A DNA stretch of 42,777 nt from Treponema sp. (GCA_009787835.1 WQSN01000020.1:1-42777); one strand, 5' to 3'; shown: positions 15,042-24,010, numbered from the stretch's first letter. Notes: generated by a model not told the origin, from the sequence alone. A program made the numbers and translations.

Positions 15042-15668
15042 ATGGAAACTGAAGCAGCTCGTTACATATTTATTCAACAGGGCAGCGGATTATCAAAGAA
15101 AAATTTTGCGGAAAGTCTTGGGATTTCCAAGGCAATGGGTTATCAAATATCTACCGGTTTATTAAAGCCTTCACGCGAGGTAATGGAAGCCATGCGCAGA
15201 ACTTATAATATAAATTTACACTGGTTTTTAACAGGTATTGGCAACTCCGGTTTTGATCCTGATACTGTGGAAATTGAACTGCTGGATCAACTGGCCGCCG
15301 CAGGTACAGGGCGCGAGGTCGATGCTTACATAGAAAAACGTGTTTTTCAGGTACCGCGTTCGCTCATTGCGCCCTACAGGGCCGATAAATTGCAGGCAGT
15401 CTTTGTCGCCGGAGACAGCATGATCAATGAAAAGATCAATGACGGCGATATTGCTGTGTTCCATCCGGGATTGAAGGAAGGAAACGGCATTTATGTTATT
15501 TCCGCAGGGAATACCCTTATGGTTAAAAGGATTGATTTTGATACAAAGAAGCAGACTATTACGCTTATCAGTGCCAATCCTGATTATATACCGCGTCATT
15601 TTTCCGGCCATGAGCTGGAGGACGTCAGAATTGCAGGGAGAGTATTAATCTGTATTCACAAGGTTTAA
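15042..15668 (+). CDS. S24-family transcriptional repressor (LexA/CI-like, self-cleaving type)
   Basis: The 208-residue protein has an N-terminal helix-turn-helix (about residues 18-55: LSKKNFAESLGISKAMGYQI) and a C-terminal S24 peptidase domain. The nucleophile is S126 in AGDSM and the general base K162 in MVKRIDF. A plausible Ala-Gly cleavage bond is A87-G88 in AAAGTG. Family members are inactivated by RecA-stimulated self-cleavage, which couples them to DNA damage. The start has AAAGGAGG at 15028-15035. No canonical lexA or prophage genes accompany it, so it may be a prophage remnant or a host SOS-like regulator. The operator at 15006-15022 indicates autoregulation. The upstream methyltransferase ends 87 bases before it and could belong to the same small module. 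Confidence 0.88.
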   Translation: METEAARYIFIQQGSGLSKKNFAESLGISKAMGYQISTGLLKPSREVMEAMRRTYNINLHWFLTGIGNSGFDPDTVEIELLDQLAAAGTGREVDAYIEKRVFQVPRSLIAPYRADKLQAVFVAGDSMINEKINDGDIAVFHPGLKEGNGIYVISAGNTLMVKRIDFDTKKQTITLISANPDYIPRHFSGHELEDVRIAGRVLICIHKV

Positions 15669-15680
15669 TCCGTGTTGCGT

Positions 15681-17276
15681 TTAACAAAACGACTGTATAT
15701 GTTTGCAGCATTCGTTAATAGCAACAGGAATATTTTTGATAATGTCAGAAGCGGTTACGCTGTAATGCGACATATTCATGGCTGCGGCTTCGCCTGATTT
15801 GCCATGGAAGTACGCTCCAAGAACGCTCGCTGTAAAAATATCAGATCCTTGAGCGATAAAACCTGCAATCATGCCTGTCAGTACATCTCCTGTTCCGGCT
15901 TTTGATAGAGCGTTATTGCCTGTAGTATTAAAATAATAAACGCCGTCCGGATTTGCTATTATGGTATGCGCGTCTTTTAACAGCGTTACTACATTAAAGT
16001 CCGTAGAAAATTTTATAGCGGTTCCTGTTATATCATCTAAAATATCTGCGACAGAAAATCCTGTCTGCCCGTTAGCGTTTAAGCTGTTTGCGAGTAAACG
16101 GCTCATTTCTCCCGGGTGCGGCGTTATTACACACGGAGCTTTTCTCATGTTTAGAATGTTCATGTTTTGTGAAACCGCGAAAAGAGCGTCTGCATCCAAC
16201 ACAATAGGAACTTCCGCAATGCTGATAAGTTCATGAACAAATTCCGTTACATCGGGACTGCGTCCTATGCCGGGACCGATGACGAGTACGCTTGCGTTTT
16301 TTATCTCTTCTGTCAGCGCGTTAATGCTTTTTTTACAGTACATCCCGTTTATTTCCGGTACGTTACGCGTAATTACTTCCCTTTGCCAATGATGTATTAC
16401 TCCGGCTACATCAGGCAGAACACATGCGCATACAAGTCCGCAGCCTGTCATGTATGACGCGGAACATGTCAGCGCCGCAGCGCCGGGCATGTCATTGGAA
16501 CCTGCAAAGACCAGTATTTTACCGTAATTTCCCTTGTTTGAGCGCTGCCTGCGTTCTGGTAATAAATTTCCCGCTTCATCTGCAGTTAAAGTATTTGCCT
16601 CTGTTTTTACCTTATCAATTAATGCGTCTGGAATTCCAATATCTTCTACATGAACTTTGCCGGCATATTCCGCTCCGGGATAGGTTAAAATTCCTGTTTT
16701 TGGATAACCCAAAGTTACAGTTTCCGAGGCCTTTACAGCGTTTCCCATAACGCGGCCTGTATCTGAGTGAACGCCCGAAGGCATGTCAACTGATAATATA
16801 TATTTCGCGTAACGGTTAATCATTTCTGTCAGGATTTTGTAATTTCCCCCGATATTGCGATCTAGTCCCGTACCAAGCATTGCGTCCACTACCAAATCGG
16901 AAGTTTCGATAACAGCCTGAATGTTTTGATGGTTATCAGCGTATTGTATGGATTCAATTGGTATCCCCATTTTTTTTATTATTTGCAAATTTATTTCAGA
17001 GTCATTCATTACTGCGTTCATATCACCAGCAAATAAAACTTTTACTTCTGTTCCTTTTACATGCAAGTGACGCGCTATCGCCATTCCGTCGCCGCCGTTA
17101 CTGCCTGATCCGCAGACAATTAAAACTTTCGCGTTTTGCTTGCCGTCAATTATTCTTAAACAATGTTTGGTAATATTAATTGCGGCGTTTTCCATAAGCA
17201 GGATGGACGGTATGCCCATTTCTTCTATTGCAATCCGCTCTATCATGCGCATTTGTCCGCTTGTTACAACTTTCAT
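15681..17276 (-). CDS. nnr: Bifunctional NAD(P)H-hydrate epimerase / ADP-dependent NAD(P)H-hydrate dehydratase
   Basis: This enzyme repairs hydrated NADH and NADPH. The N-terminal epimerase half (YjeF_N, residues 1 to about 220) shows SGQMRMIE, LLMENAA, GSGSNGGDGMAIARHL at 56-71 and D131 in VVDAMLGTG. The C-terminal ribokinase-like dehydratase half (about 235-525) shows VFAGSNDMPGAAAL, the PHPGEMSRLL block from 387 and the GTGD catalytic motif at 461-464. The 531-residue length is normal for the fused form. It lies 21 bases after the TRAP permease gene on the same strand, so it is probably the last gene of that operon. A weak AAGG precedes the ATG. Confidence 0.95.
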   Translation of the reverse strand: MKVVTSGQMRMIERIAIEEMGIPSILLMENAAINITKHCLRIIDGKQNAKVLIVCGSGSNGGDGMAIARHLHVKGTEVKVLFAGDMNAVMNDSEINLQIIKKMGIPIESIQYADNHQNIQAVIETSDLVVDAMLGTGLDRNIGGNYKILTEMINRYAKYILSVDMPSGVHSDTGRVMGNAVKASETVTLGYPKTGILTYPGAEYAGKVHVEDIGIPDALIDKVKTEANTLTADEAGNLLPERRQRSNKGNYGKILVFAGSNDMPGAAALTCSASYMTGCGLVCACVLPDVAGVIHHWQREVITRNVPEINGMYCKKSINALTEEIKNASVLVIGPGIGRSPDVTEFVHELISIAEVPIVLDADALFAVSQNMNILNMRKAPCVITPHPGEMSRLLANSLNANGQTGFSVADILDDITGTAIKFSTDFNVVTLLKDAHTIIANPDGVYYFNTTGNNALSKAGTGDVLTGMIAGFIAQGSDIFTASVLGAYFHGKSGEAAAMNMSHYSVTASDIIKNIPVAINECCKHIQSFC

Positions 17277-17297
17277 ATCAGTAACCTTAAAAAAATT

Positions 17298-19277
17298 CTA
17301 AGAAGCCTCAGCAAGTTTTCGTTTGTCTTTTCTGTACATAATCACATGTATAAATATTACAAACGCGCTTATGGCAATACCGATTAGATCCAGTATAACG
17401 CCTGGATCTATCAGCATTAGGCCTGCCGCGATTGCGACAAGGCGTAAAGGGACTCCCAGCTTTCTGAGCATAAAGCCTTCAACTCCTATGGCAATATTGA
17501 ACATTCCGATTATGGAGGTAATTATTATCTGTACGAATGACAGGGGAGTAGTGCCTATTAAAAGCATTTCCGGACTGAATACAAAAATGAATGGAACAAT
17601 AAATGCCGCGATTGCAAGTCTTGTTGCGTTAACCGCAGTCATAATCGGATTTGATTTTGCGATTGCCGCTCCCGCGTATGCGGCTAAAGCGACAGGGGGA
17701 GTTATGTCAGCTAATATTCCGAAATAGAAAACAAACATGTGAGCCGCCAATAACGGAACTTCAACGCCGATTGCTTTTCCGGCGTTTAGTACCATGGGAG
17801 CTGTAATTGTAGCCATAATCACATAATTTGCCGTTGTAGGTATTCCCATTCCGATAATTAAACAGGTAAGCATTGTTATTATTAGAGCTACAAGAAGACT
17901 GGTTCCAGTCGAAGCCAGGAACGGGTTATTGACTATTGATGTAAGCTGTCCTATGAGTAATTGTCCGATACCTGTAAGGGAAACAATTCCTATGATTGTA
18001 CCTGCTACCGCGCATGCGATAGCGACGCCTATTGTGTTACGTGAACCATTTGTAACGGCTTCCACAAATCCCGCGCGGGAGAAACGGGTATCCTTCCTGA
18101 AAAAACTTACTATAAATGCGGACAGTACTCCAAAACACGCGGCATAAGCCGGAGTAAAGCCAACTCCCATTAAAACCACCAAAATTATTACAGGCAGGAA
18201 AAGATATCCCTTTGTAAGAATCAGCGGCAGGAAACGCGGAATTGATTCTTTTGGCAATCCCTCAAGTCCCAGCTTTTTCGCTTCAAAGTGAACTACAAAA
18301 AATATACCTGTAAAATACAGCAACGCGGGCAGTATAGCCGATCCCGCGATTACAAGATATGGAATGCCTGTGAACTCAGCCATGAGAAACGCTGCTGCTC
18401 CCAGAATTGGAGGCACAATCTGCCCTCCTGTGGAGGCGGCGGCTTCTACCGCCGCCGCGAATTCTGGTTTATAGCCTGTTTTCTTCATCATTGGGATTGT
18501 TACACTGCCTGAACCTACGGTGTTGGCTACAGAACTGCCCGAGATCATGCCTTCAAGCGCGCTTGCGATGACCGCTACTTTGGCCGGTCCGCCCACAGAG
18601 AAACCTGCCACCGAGTTGGCAAGATCAATAAAAAATTTCGCTATTCCTGATTTTTCCAGAAATGAAGCCAGAAATATAAACAATACAATAAATGTTGAAC
18701 ATACTCCGATGGGAGTTCCGATTACTCCATCGGTTGTATAAAAAAGCTGGTGAATTACGCGGCGCAGGGAAAAACCGTCAATAAACGCGAAAGTGATGAA
18801 ACCTGTTGCAACTACCAGAATGGGCAGCCCTACAACACGCCTGCAAAGCTCCGCCAGGATCAATATTCCAATTATTCCTACGGTAATATCCATAGGTTGT
18901 ATTAAAACCGCTCTGCTGATAATGGTTCGAAAATTTATTACATAGTAGAAGAAAGAACCAGAGCCCAGAACGCCAAGGATAAAATCATACCACGGGATGT
19001 AATTTATCCGTTTTGTCATTCCTTTTCGTGCTGGATAAAGCAGATAGCCTATAAAAACCAAAATCCCTAAAAACGCGCTGCGCCTAACCTGTTCAGGCAG
19101 CGTTGCGATCAATGTAACCCAAAAAACATAAACAGCGAATAAAATTAAAAGGCATTTAATAATAATATCGGGAATGCCTGTAAAATGGCGAACATTGGAT
19201 TCGCGGTCAAATTTTACTATAAGTTCTTCGGTTTCCTCTTCGGTTAATATATGATTGTCATCGTTCGTTTGATTCAT
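17298..19277 (-). CDS. TRAP transporter fused permease (4TM plus 12TM), TAXI type
   Basis: This is the membrane component of a sodium- or proton-driven importer that uses a periplasmic binding protein. The roughly 659-residue protein carries the small (DctQ-like) and large (DctM-like) subunits in one chain: about four helices in residues 35-150, then the large subunit. Conserved TRAP blocks are visible: EGMISGSSVANTVGSGSVTIP, the AAVEAAASTGGQIVPPILGAAAFLMAE stretch, and GMGIPTTANYVIMAT. I start at 19277, where GGAGAAATAAA precedes the ATG and overlaps the stop codon of the DUF1850 gene (ATGA). The frame itself is open 15 codons further upstream. The ligand is unknown; TAXI systems often take up glutamate or other carboxylates. 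Confidence 0.92.
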   Translation of the reverse strand: MNQTNDDNHILTEEETEELIVKFDRESNVRHFTGIPDIIIKCLLILFAVYVFWVTLIATLPEQVRRSAFLGILVFIGYLLYPARKGMTKRINYIPWYDFILGVLGSGSFFYYVINFRTIISRAVLIQPMDITVGIIGILILAELCRRVVGLPILVVATGFITFAFIDGFSLRRVIHQLFYTTDGVIGTPIGVCSTFIVLFIFLASFLEKSGIAKFFIDLANSVAGFSVGGPAKVAVIASALEGMISGSSVANTVGSGSVTIPMMKKTGYKPEFAAAVEAAASTGGQIVPPILGAAAFLMAEFTGIPYLVIAGSAILPALLYFTGIFFVVHFEAKKLGLEGLPKESIPRFLPLILTKGYLFLPVIILVVLMGVGFTPAYAACFGVLSAFIVSFFRKDTRFSRAGFVEAVTNGSRNTIGVAIACAVAGTIIGIVSLTGIGQLLIGQLTSIVNNPFLASTGTSLLVALIITMLTCLIIGMGIPTTANYVIMATITAPMVLNAGKAIGVEVPLLAAHMFVFYFGILADITPPVALAAYAGAAIAKSNPIMTAVNATRLAIAAFIVPFIFVFSPEMLLIGTTPLSFVQIIITSIIGMFNIAIGVEGFMLRKLGVPLRLVAIAAGLMLIDPGVILDLIGIAISAFVIFIHVIMYRKDKRKLAEAS

Positions 19278-19777
19278 TTTATTTCTCCTGTTCGCAAGGT
19301 TATATGCGCGTTCTTTCCGCAAAGATTCTTCAGGCTGATTGTCTCTCCGTTGACTTGCAACAAATGATCCGAAATTGTGCCAACAATATAATTTAATTCT
19401 GTAAAGTTATTGTTAAAACCGGTAATAACAAACGCGTCGCCGTCACGATCCATCGTGAGTCCTTCTTCCAGCTCTGTCTGCATTCCCGCTCCGAATGAGT
19501 GGAAACGGACAGCGACAGTTTTTATTTTACTGCCGTCAATCCTGAAGGTTTCACGCACAGGACTTTGATTAACTGAATGGATGAATTCAATGGAAAACTC
19601 GTTCTCTTTATCAATGCGCCAATTACCATATATTTTGCCAGAATCAGTATTTATAATCTCTAATATTGAATAATCTACAGCTTTTGGATTTTTCCCCTTT
19701 AAAAAAACAATTACTGGTATCGCCGCTATCAATACAAAAATAGCAGCGATAAACCAAACCGCTTTTTGACGCGGCAT
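19274..19777 (-). CDS. DUF1850 membrane-anchored protein of the TAXI-TRAP system
   Basis: The 167-residue protein has one N-terminal hydrophobic segment (about 7-26) followed by an exported domain with the DUF1850 pattern: FSIEFIHSVNQSPVRETF, then VRFHSFGAGMQTELEEG. The biochemical role is unknown. The family is found almost exclusively between TAXI binding proteins and fused TRAP permeases, as it is here. The gene overlaps both neighbours: its ATG overlaps the TAXI stop codon by one base and its TGA overlaps the permease ATG. It is therefore translated as part of one coupled unit. Confidence 0.85.
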   Translation of the reverse strand: MPRQKAVWFIAAIFVLIAAIPVIVFLKGKNPKAVDYSILEIINTDSGKIYGNWRIDKENEFSIEFIHSVNQSPVRETFRIDGSKIKTVAVRFHSFGAGMQTELEEGLTMDRDGDAFVITGFNNNFTELNYIVGTISDHLLQVNGETISLKNLCGKNAHITLRTGEIK

Positions 19778-20724
19778 TACCTGATGGCGCCAATTTCCCT
19801 AAAATATTTTAAGGCTCCAGGATGGAAAGGCACAGAAATTCCTTCAACCGCGTATGCAGGAGATAGTTCGCTTCCCTTAATATGCGCGGCTTCTATTTGA
19901 GCCTTGCTTTCAAAAAGATTCTTTGTAAGCTGATATACGGTATCATCGCTTAATTTTGTGCTTACAATAAAGGTGGCTTTTACAGCGACAGTCTGGACAG
20001 CGGCAGTCTGACCTCTGTAACTTCCTGCCGGTATCGGGTATTTTGTGTAAAACGGATAAAGACTGATTAGCCTTGCCGCATTCGCGTCATCAATTTCCAG
20101 AATTAAAATATCCCTGCTTGTCGCAAGGTCGATTATTGCTGGAGTGGGAGATCCGGCGACGCAGAAGAATGCGTCAATTTTGTTGTCGCGCAGAGCGTCG
20201 GCTGACGCTGCAAAACTTAAATTTTGTTTGCCGATCTGTTCAAATGTGATACCGTAGACATCCAGTATTTGCCTTGCGTTAAACTCAACACCGCTGCCTG
20301 CGTCTCCGACTGATACTTCTTTACCTCTTAGATCCGCGACTGATCTAATTCCGGAAGCCGCGCTGACTACAATCTGACATACTTCGGCATAAAGCCCTGC
20401 CATACTGTTAAAACTGGTAATTTGTTCACCGTTGAAAAGATCCACTCCCCGCCATGCGTAATCCATTACATCATTCTGAACAATTGCAAGCTCAACTTCT
20501 GAGGCGTTTATTAATTGAATATTCGCTCTTGACGCTCCTGTAGATTGTACAGTAACCGGGATTTTTGTTTTTTCCGCGAGGATTTGCCCAACTGCAGTCC
20601 CAAATGCATAATAGGTGCCAGTGCTTCCGCCTGTTGCCATACGAATCTGTTCGCTTCTGTTTTTACACGCGGCAATTCCAAAGGAAAGTAACGCTGCCAA
20701 CACAATTACGATAATTTTTTTCAT
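19777..20724 (-). CDS. TRAP transporter substrate-binding lipoprotein, TAXI family
   Basis: This is the periplasmic ligand-capture protein of the TRAP importer. The 315-residue protein has a lipoprotein signal peptide with lipobox FGIAAC (cysteine 20). The TAXI hallmarks follow: IRMATGGSTGTYYAFGTAVGQ, VTVQSTGASRANIQLI and ELAIVQNDVMDYAWRG in the first lobe, with SVGDAGSGVEFNARQIL in the hinge region. Length is normal. It is the first gene of the operon, with AGGAG ahead of the ATG and its own promoter about 20 bases further upstream. The ligand cannot be deduced. Confidence 0.93.
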   Translation of the reverse strand: MKKIIVIVLAALLSFGIAACKNRSEQIRMATGGSTGTYYAFGTAVGQILAEKTKIPVTVQSTGASRANIQLINASEVELAIVQNDVMDYAWRGVDLFNGEQITSFNSMAGLYAEVCQIVVSAASGIRSVADLRGKEVSVGDAGSGVEFNARQILDVYGITFEQIGKQNLSFAASADALRDNKIDAFFCVAGSPTPAIIDLATSRDILILEIDDANAARLISLYPFYTKYPIPAGSYRGQTAAVQTVAVKATFIVSTKLSDDTVYQLTKNLFESKAQIEAAHIKGSELSPAYAVEGISVPFHPGALKYFREIGAIR

Positions 20725-20743
20725 TTATTTCTCCTGTTGGGAG

Positions 20744-20773
20744 ATTATATCTTTTTTTTTAAGCTTTTTTCAA
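20744..20773 (-). promoter_or_regulatory. Promoter of the TAXI-TRAP operon
   Basis: On the minus strand: TTGAAA (20768-20773), an 18-base spacer and a perfect TATAAT (20744-20749), then a leader of about 13 bases that contains the AGGAG of the binding-protein gene. Confidence 0.65.
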
Positions 20774-20849
20774 GACTCCGCGGATATTTTACATATCCTG
20801 TAATAAATATTCATATTATTTACACCATTACAAATTCTGTGATACATAT

Positions 20850-21389
20850 TTAAATTATAAGTTTTTGAATTTCTCCTTTATTAATTCCCCAGAATTCTAC
20901 CTGAAGAGGCTTGCCTGCTGCACATTCAATAACCGCGAATGACGCTCCAATTTTACTTCGTGGGTTTCCAACGCTGCCGGGATTTATAAGAAAAATACCA
21001 TCAGCGTATTTTAATAATGGCACATGACTGTGGCCGAACAATGCCGCGTTAGCCCCATTATTTCTGGCTGACGCGATAAGAGTGTGATAACCGCCGTACA
21101 GACTGTGGCGGTGTCCATGACACATAAAAAACCGATTCTCTCCAAAGTCAAAGACGCCAGCTTCTGACTGATAACCATAATCGTTGTTTCCTCCGGTAAG
21201 CGCCCAATTGCAGGAAAAACCTGCCGCATCTGACGCGGGGCGCAGATCTGAAATGCCGTCGCCGAGAAAAGCTGCCGAACAGATTGTGTCATTTGGCGGT
21301 ACATGATCATTTGCCCAACGCAAAACGGTTTTAAGAGCTGTTATGTTGCCGTGCGTATCAGATAACAACAGAAGTTTTTTACTGTCCAT
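20850..21389 (-). CDS. Metallophosphoesterase, YfcE/MJ0936 family
   Basis: This is a two-metal phosphoesterase of 179 residues. All calcineurin-type motifs are present in order: SDTHGN at 10-15, FLGDG near 42-46, GGNNDYG near 66-72, CHGHRHS, and FGHSHVP followed by NPGSV. The family contains phosphodiesterases of unknown natural substrate in many bacteria. It lies eight bases after the second cyclic-nucleotide-binding gene on the same strand and is the last gene of that group. A role in hydrolysing a cyclic nucleotide sensed by the neighbours is possible but speculative. No Shine-Dalgarno is visible, so translation is probably coupled to the upstream stop codon. Confidence 0.9.
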   Translation of the reverse strand: MDSKKLLLLSDTHGNITALKTVLRWANDHVPPNDTICSAAFLGDGISDLRPASDAAGFSCNWALTGGNNDYGYQSEAGVFDFGENRFFMCHGHRHSLYGGYHTLIASARNNGANAALFGHSHVPLLKYADGIFLINPGSVGNPRSKIGASFAVIECAAGKPLQVEFWGINKGEIQKLII

Positions 21390-21397
21390 GATGAATG

Positions 21398-22051
21398 TTA
21401 ATTTTTATGTTTACTGCTGTTTCGACGGGAAGAGACATAACGGGAAAAATCGTTAATATTTTTTACAATAATGCGATCAGAGAATATTTCTACACGCCGC
21501 TGATTTACAAAATGACTTAATATATCTCTGGCTTCGCTCGCGCTTATTCCCGCCCAGTGAGCCACGCCCTCGATAGTAGTTTTAAATTCCCGCCTTTCGC
21601 TAGATCTGTCTGTATCAGGCTGGGTTTCATCCAGCATTAGAAACACATCCGCTATTTTTGTCTGCGGGTCAGGCAGCGTAAGGATCATGAAACGCCTCTT
21701 GGAATCGTAAATGCGCTTACAGAACATTTTTAGAAGTTTCAGGGCGATCTGCGGATTGCCAAGCAGGAGTATTTCAAAATTCTGCGTGTTAAATTCCAGT
21801 ACTTTTACTTCGTCTAACGCAATGGCGGTCGCGGAACGCGGTGAATTTTCCAGGATCGCCATTTCACCAAACATTTCGGAAGGTTGTAAGATATCCAGAG
21901 TTCGTTCCATTTCTCCTATGAGTTTTACAAGCTGCACCCTGCCGGACTGAATAAGGTAAAATGTGTCGCCTGGTTCAAACTCGGAGAAAATTATTTCTCC
22001 TTTTGGAAAAGTCCGGGAAAAACGGCTGAATGCCGCCAAATCCATAGCCAT
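21398..22051 (-). CDS. Crp/Fnr-family regulator with intact cyclic-nucleotide pocket
   Basis: The 217-residue protein has an N-terminal cyclic-nucleotide-binding domain (about 10-115) and a C-terminal winged helix (about 130-200). The phosphate-binding cassette FGEMAILENSPRSATA keeps both key residues, E63 and R72, so nucleotide binding is likely. The DNA-binding part shows EGVAHWAGISASEARDILSHFVNQRRVEI. The DNA targets are unknown. It is separated by one base from the upstream gene for a second, degenerate binding domain, suggesting joint function. It starts behind GGAG. Confidence 0.88.
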   Translation of the reverse strand: MAMDLAAFSRFSRTFPKGEIIFSEFEPGDTFYLIQSGRVQLVKLIGEMERTLDILQPSEMFGEMAILENSPRSATAIALDEVKVLEFNTQNFEILLLGNPQIALKLLKMFCKRIYDSKRRFMILTLPDPQTKIADVFLMLDETQPDTDRSSERREFKTTIEGVAHWAGISASEARDILSHFVNQRRVEIFSDRIIVKNINDFSRYVSSRRNSSKHKN

Positions 22052-22052
22052 T

Positions 22053-22655
22053 TTACGCTCCAGCCTGCGGTTTTGTATTGATGTTTTTTATAGCCATGCC
22101 GGGCCCCTTGCCTTCTCCGTAACGGGCCAGGGCGTTTTCCGTAATCTCAAGATTTTTTGTAGCCTGAACCGCGTACTTTCCGGAAGGATGGAATGTCAGA
22201 TAACTGTTGAATACATACCTGGCATGTGAAAAGCGCTTGTTTTTCAAATAAAAATTTCCGACATTGAACAGGCTGTCCGCAGGCGGCTCTTCTTCCTTTG
22301 ACATAAGTTTGGAAACCTGTTTATGAACCCGCCGCATCTGGTTGGAAAAAACTTTTAACATCTTCATGATGATTCTGGAATTTGCCATCGCTACTGCTTC
22401 AAATTCCGGAACTGTAAACGCCATGACAGTAGTATCTGACATGGCTATGGCGTTTTCCTCGCGCGGGTAGCGGCCCAATGCCGATTTAACTCCAAAAAAC
22501 TCGCCGGGCTGCACCGAGTCCTGTATATCGTTTCCGGATTCTATATCCTGATAAACCAGATTTACCTTTCCGTTTTGCAGAATGAAAATTCTCTCCGCAG
22601 GATCTCCGTGAAAGTATATCAAAGAGCCAGAACGGTATTGAAGCGGTTTTGGCAT
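22053..22655 (-). CDS. Cyclic-nucleotide-binding-like protein with degenerate pocket and TPR-like tail
   Basis: The 200-residue protein has a cNMP-binding-type beta barrel at residues 1-115 (GSLIYFHGDPAERIFILQNG, then VNLVYQDIE). In the phosphate-binding cassette the usual glutamate is replaced (FFGVKSALGRYPREENA, V56), although an arginine remains at R65. It may therefore not bind cyclic nucleotides. The C-terminal part has no winged helix. It carries a single tetratricopeptide-like pair of helices (SLFNVGNFYLKNKRFSHARY, then VFNSYLTFHPSGKY), suggesting protein-protein contact. Its ATG overlaps the amidohydrolase stop codon by one base. With the next gene it forms an unequal pair: one pocket intact, one degenerate. 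Confidence 0.8.
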   Translation of the reverse strand: MPKPLQYRSGSLIYFHGDPAERIFILQNGKVNLVYQDIESGNDIQDSVQPGEFFGVKSALGRYPREENAIAMSDTTVMAFTVPEFEAVAMANSRIIMKMLKVFSNQMRRVHKQVSKLMSKEEEPPADSLFNVGNFYLKNKRFSHARYVFNSYLTFHPSGKYAVQATKNLEITENALARYGEGKGPGMAIKNINTKPQAGA

Positions 22656-23902
22656 TATTTTTTTTCCTGTTCCGGTTCAAAGGGTAAATAATCCAGTTTT
22701 TTCTTAAAGCCGATTTTCTCTCTGACATGATTGTAAAGACCCGCAGGATCGCCTTTGACAAACATGGTTTTCCTTCCTATTTTTATCTGTGTATAATTTT
22801 CCGGAAGTTCACCTTTTAAAATGTCCAGAAAGCGCGTTTCACCGTAAATTGGCTTACCGGCTAAAGTAAGTAATTCAATATCCTGCATGTTCGCATTGAC
22901 AAGATTTTCATAGGGATCGCCGCATTTGGCTTTGAGGACAAGAATGTCACCTAACTTGCCTTCATCCAGACTTCCGATTCTGTCCTGCATAAGAAACGCT
23001 TTTGCCGCGTTAATCGTGCACATTTCAAATATTTTTTTTGCCGGAAGATCCTCTCCGTAAAGTTTACGGTAAAGATCCCGGTCATATTTAATTTCTTCCA
23101 GAATATTTGCGGAACCTGACGCAGATGAATCTGTTCCTATTGTAACATTTACTCCCGCCTTGATCATCTTTCTGATTTTACATGTAACATTAAACATGAA
23201 CATGTTAGAATGACCGCACCATGAAACGCTTGCGCCGGCTTTGGCTACCTTTTTAATGTCTTCATCGCTGAAAGCTATGCAATGAACCAATAGACAGTGA
23301 TTATCCAGAATATTTATTTTTTCCAGCGCGTCAATACCATGCATGGCTTCATTATCGAAGCCTTCGCTAAGATGTGTGATAAAAGGCCAATGATTTTTTA
23401 AAGCCAGTTCATGTTCAATTTCCGCGCCTTCGCCCCATTTTAACTCATACGATGAACATTCATGGGCAATAGCGTATTCCATAATCGCCCTCACTGGCAA
23501 ACCAGGTAATATTTTACTGTTTAACGCATGCGGAAAGTGATCGTTTACAGTGGAAACGCCTGAAAACAGGCACTTATATCCTGAGAGAGCGTATAAATCT
23601 TCTCTTGTAAGATTGGAGCGTTCTTTAAATGTGTCCGAAGATTTTAAATCTTTGTCCCACGGCAGCCATGTAAGATAAAAAGTGCCTTTTTTCGGCCCTA
23701 CAGGCGGACGATAATTCCCCTGCAGATGATCGTGGGTATTTATCAGAGAAGGGTATACGAAGGACTTTTCCTTTAAATCTATTTTTACAGTACCGTTGGT
23801 TCCCGGAGAAATAATTTTATCTCCTTTTACTCCCAAATTACCGGTATGTGCTTTTTTACCCGGGGAAACAATTATTCCGTTTGTTAAGGTATAATCAAAC
23901 AC
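22655..23902 (-). CDS. Amidohydrolase-superfamily deaminase (SAH/MTA deaminase or chlorohydrolase-like)
   Basis: This is a metal-dependent hydrolase of 415 residues. The metal site is readable: NTHDHL (H57, H59), ITHLSEG (H177), LVHCIAFSD (H207) and TIGTDSSASG (D258). The small composite beta-domain starts and closes the chain, including GSLDEGKLGDILVLKAK near the C-terminus. The pattern fits the ATZ/TRZ branch that contains S-adenosylhomocysteine, methylthioadenosine and guanine deaminases; the exact substrate is not resolved. The start is GTG 23902, supported by AAGGA eight bases upstream, giving MFDYTLTNG. It is first in a four-gene minus-strand group with two cNMP-binding proteins and a phosphoesterase, hinting at nucleotide metabolism or signalling. 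Confidence 0.85.
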   Translation of the reverse strand: MFDYTLTNGIIVSPGKKAHTGNLGVKGDKIISPGTNGTVKIDLKEKSFVYPSLINTHDHLQGNYRPPVGPKKGTFYLTWLPWDKDLKSSDTFKERSNLTREDLYALSGYKCLFSGVSTVNDHFPHALNSKILPGLPVRAIMEYAIAHECSSYELKWGEGAEIEHELALKNHWPFITHLSEGFDNEAMHGIDALEKINILDNHCLLVHCIAFSDEDIKKVAKAGASVSWCGHSNMFMFNVTCKIRKMIKAGVNVTIGTDSSASGSANILEEIKYDRDLYRKLYGEDLPAKKIFEMCTINAAKAFLMQDRIGSLDEGKLGDILVLKAKCGDPYENLVNANMQDIELLTLAGKPIYGETRFLDILKGELPENYTQIKIGRKTMFVKGDPAGLYNHVREKIGFKKKLDYLPFEPEQEKK

Positions 23903-23944
23903 TTATGTCCGTCCTTTTTAGCGAGGGAAATCCTCTATACTAAT

Positions 23945-23973
23945 ATTTTATTACGAATAACTTTATAGATCAA
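23945..23973 (-). promoter_or_regulatory. Promoter of the amidohydrolase operon
   Basis: On the minus strand: TTGATC (23968-23973), a 17-base spacer and TAAAAT (23945-23950), giving a leader of about 36 bases. Confidence 0.5.
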
Positions 23974-24010
23974 CATTCTAAATAAAAACTTAATTCTATT
24001 ATCGGTAGAA

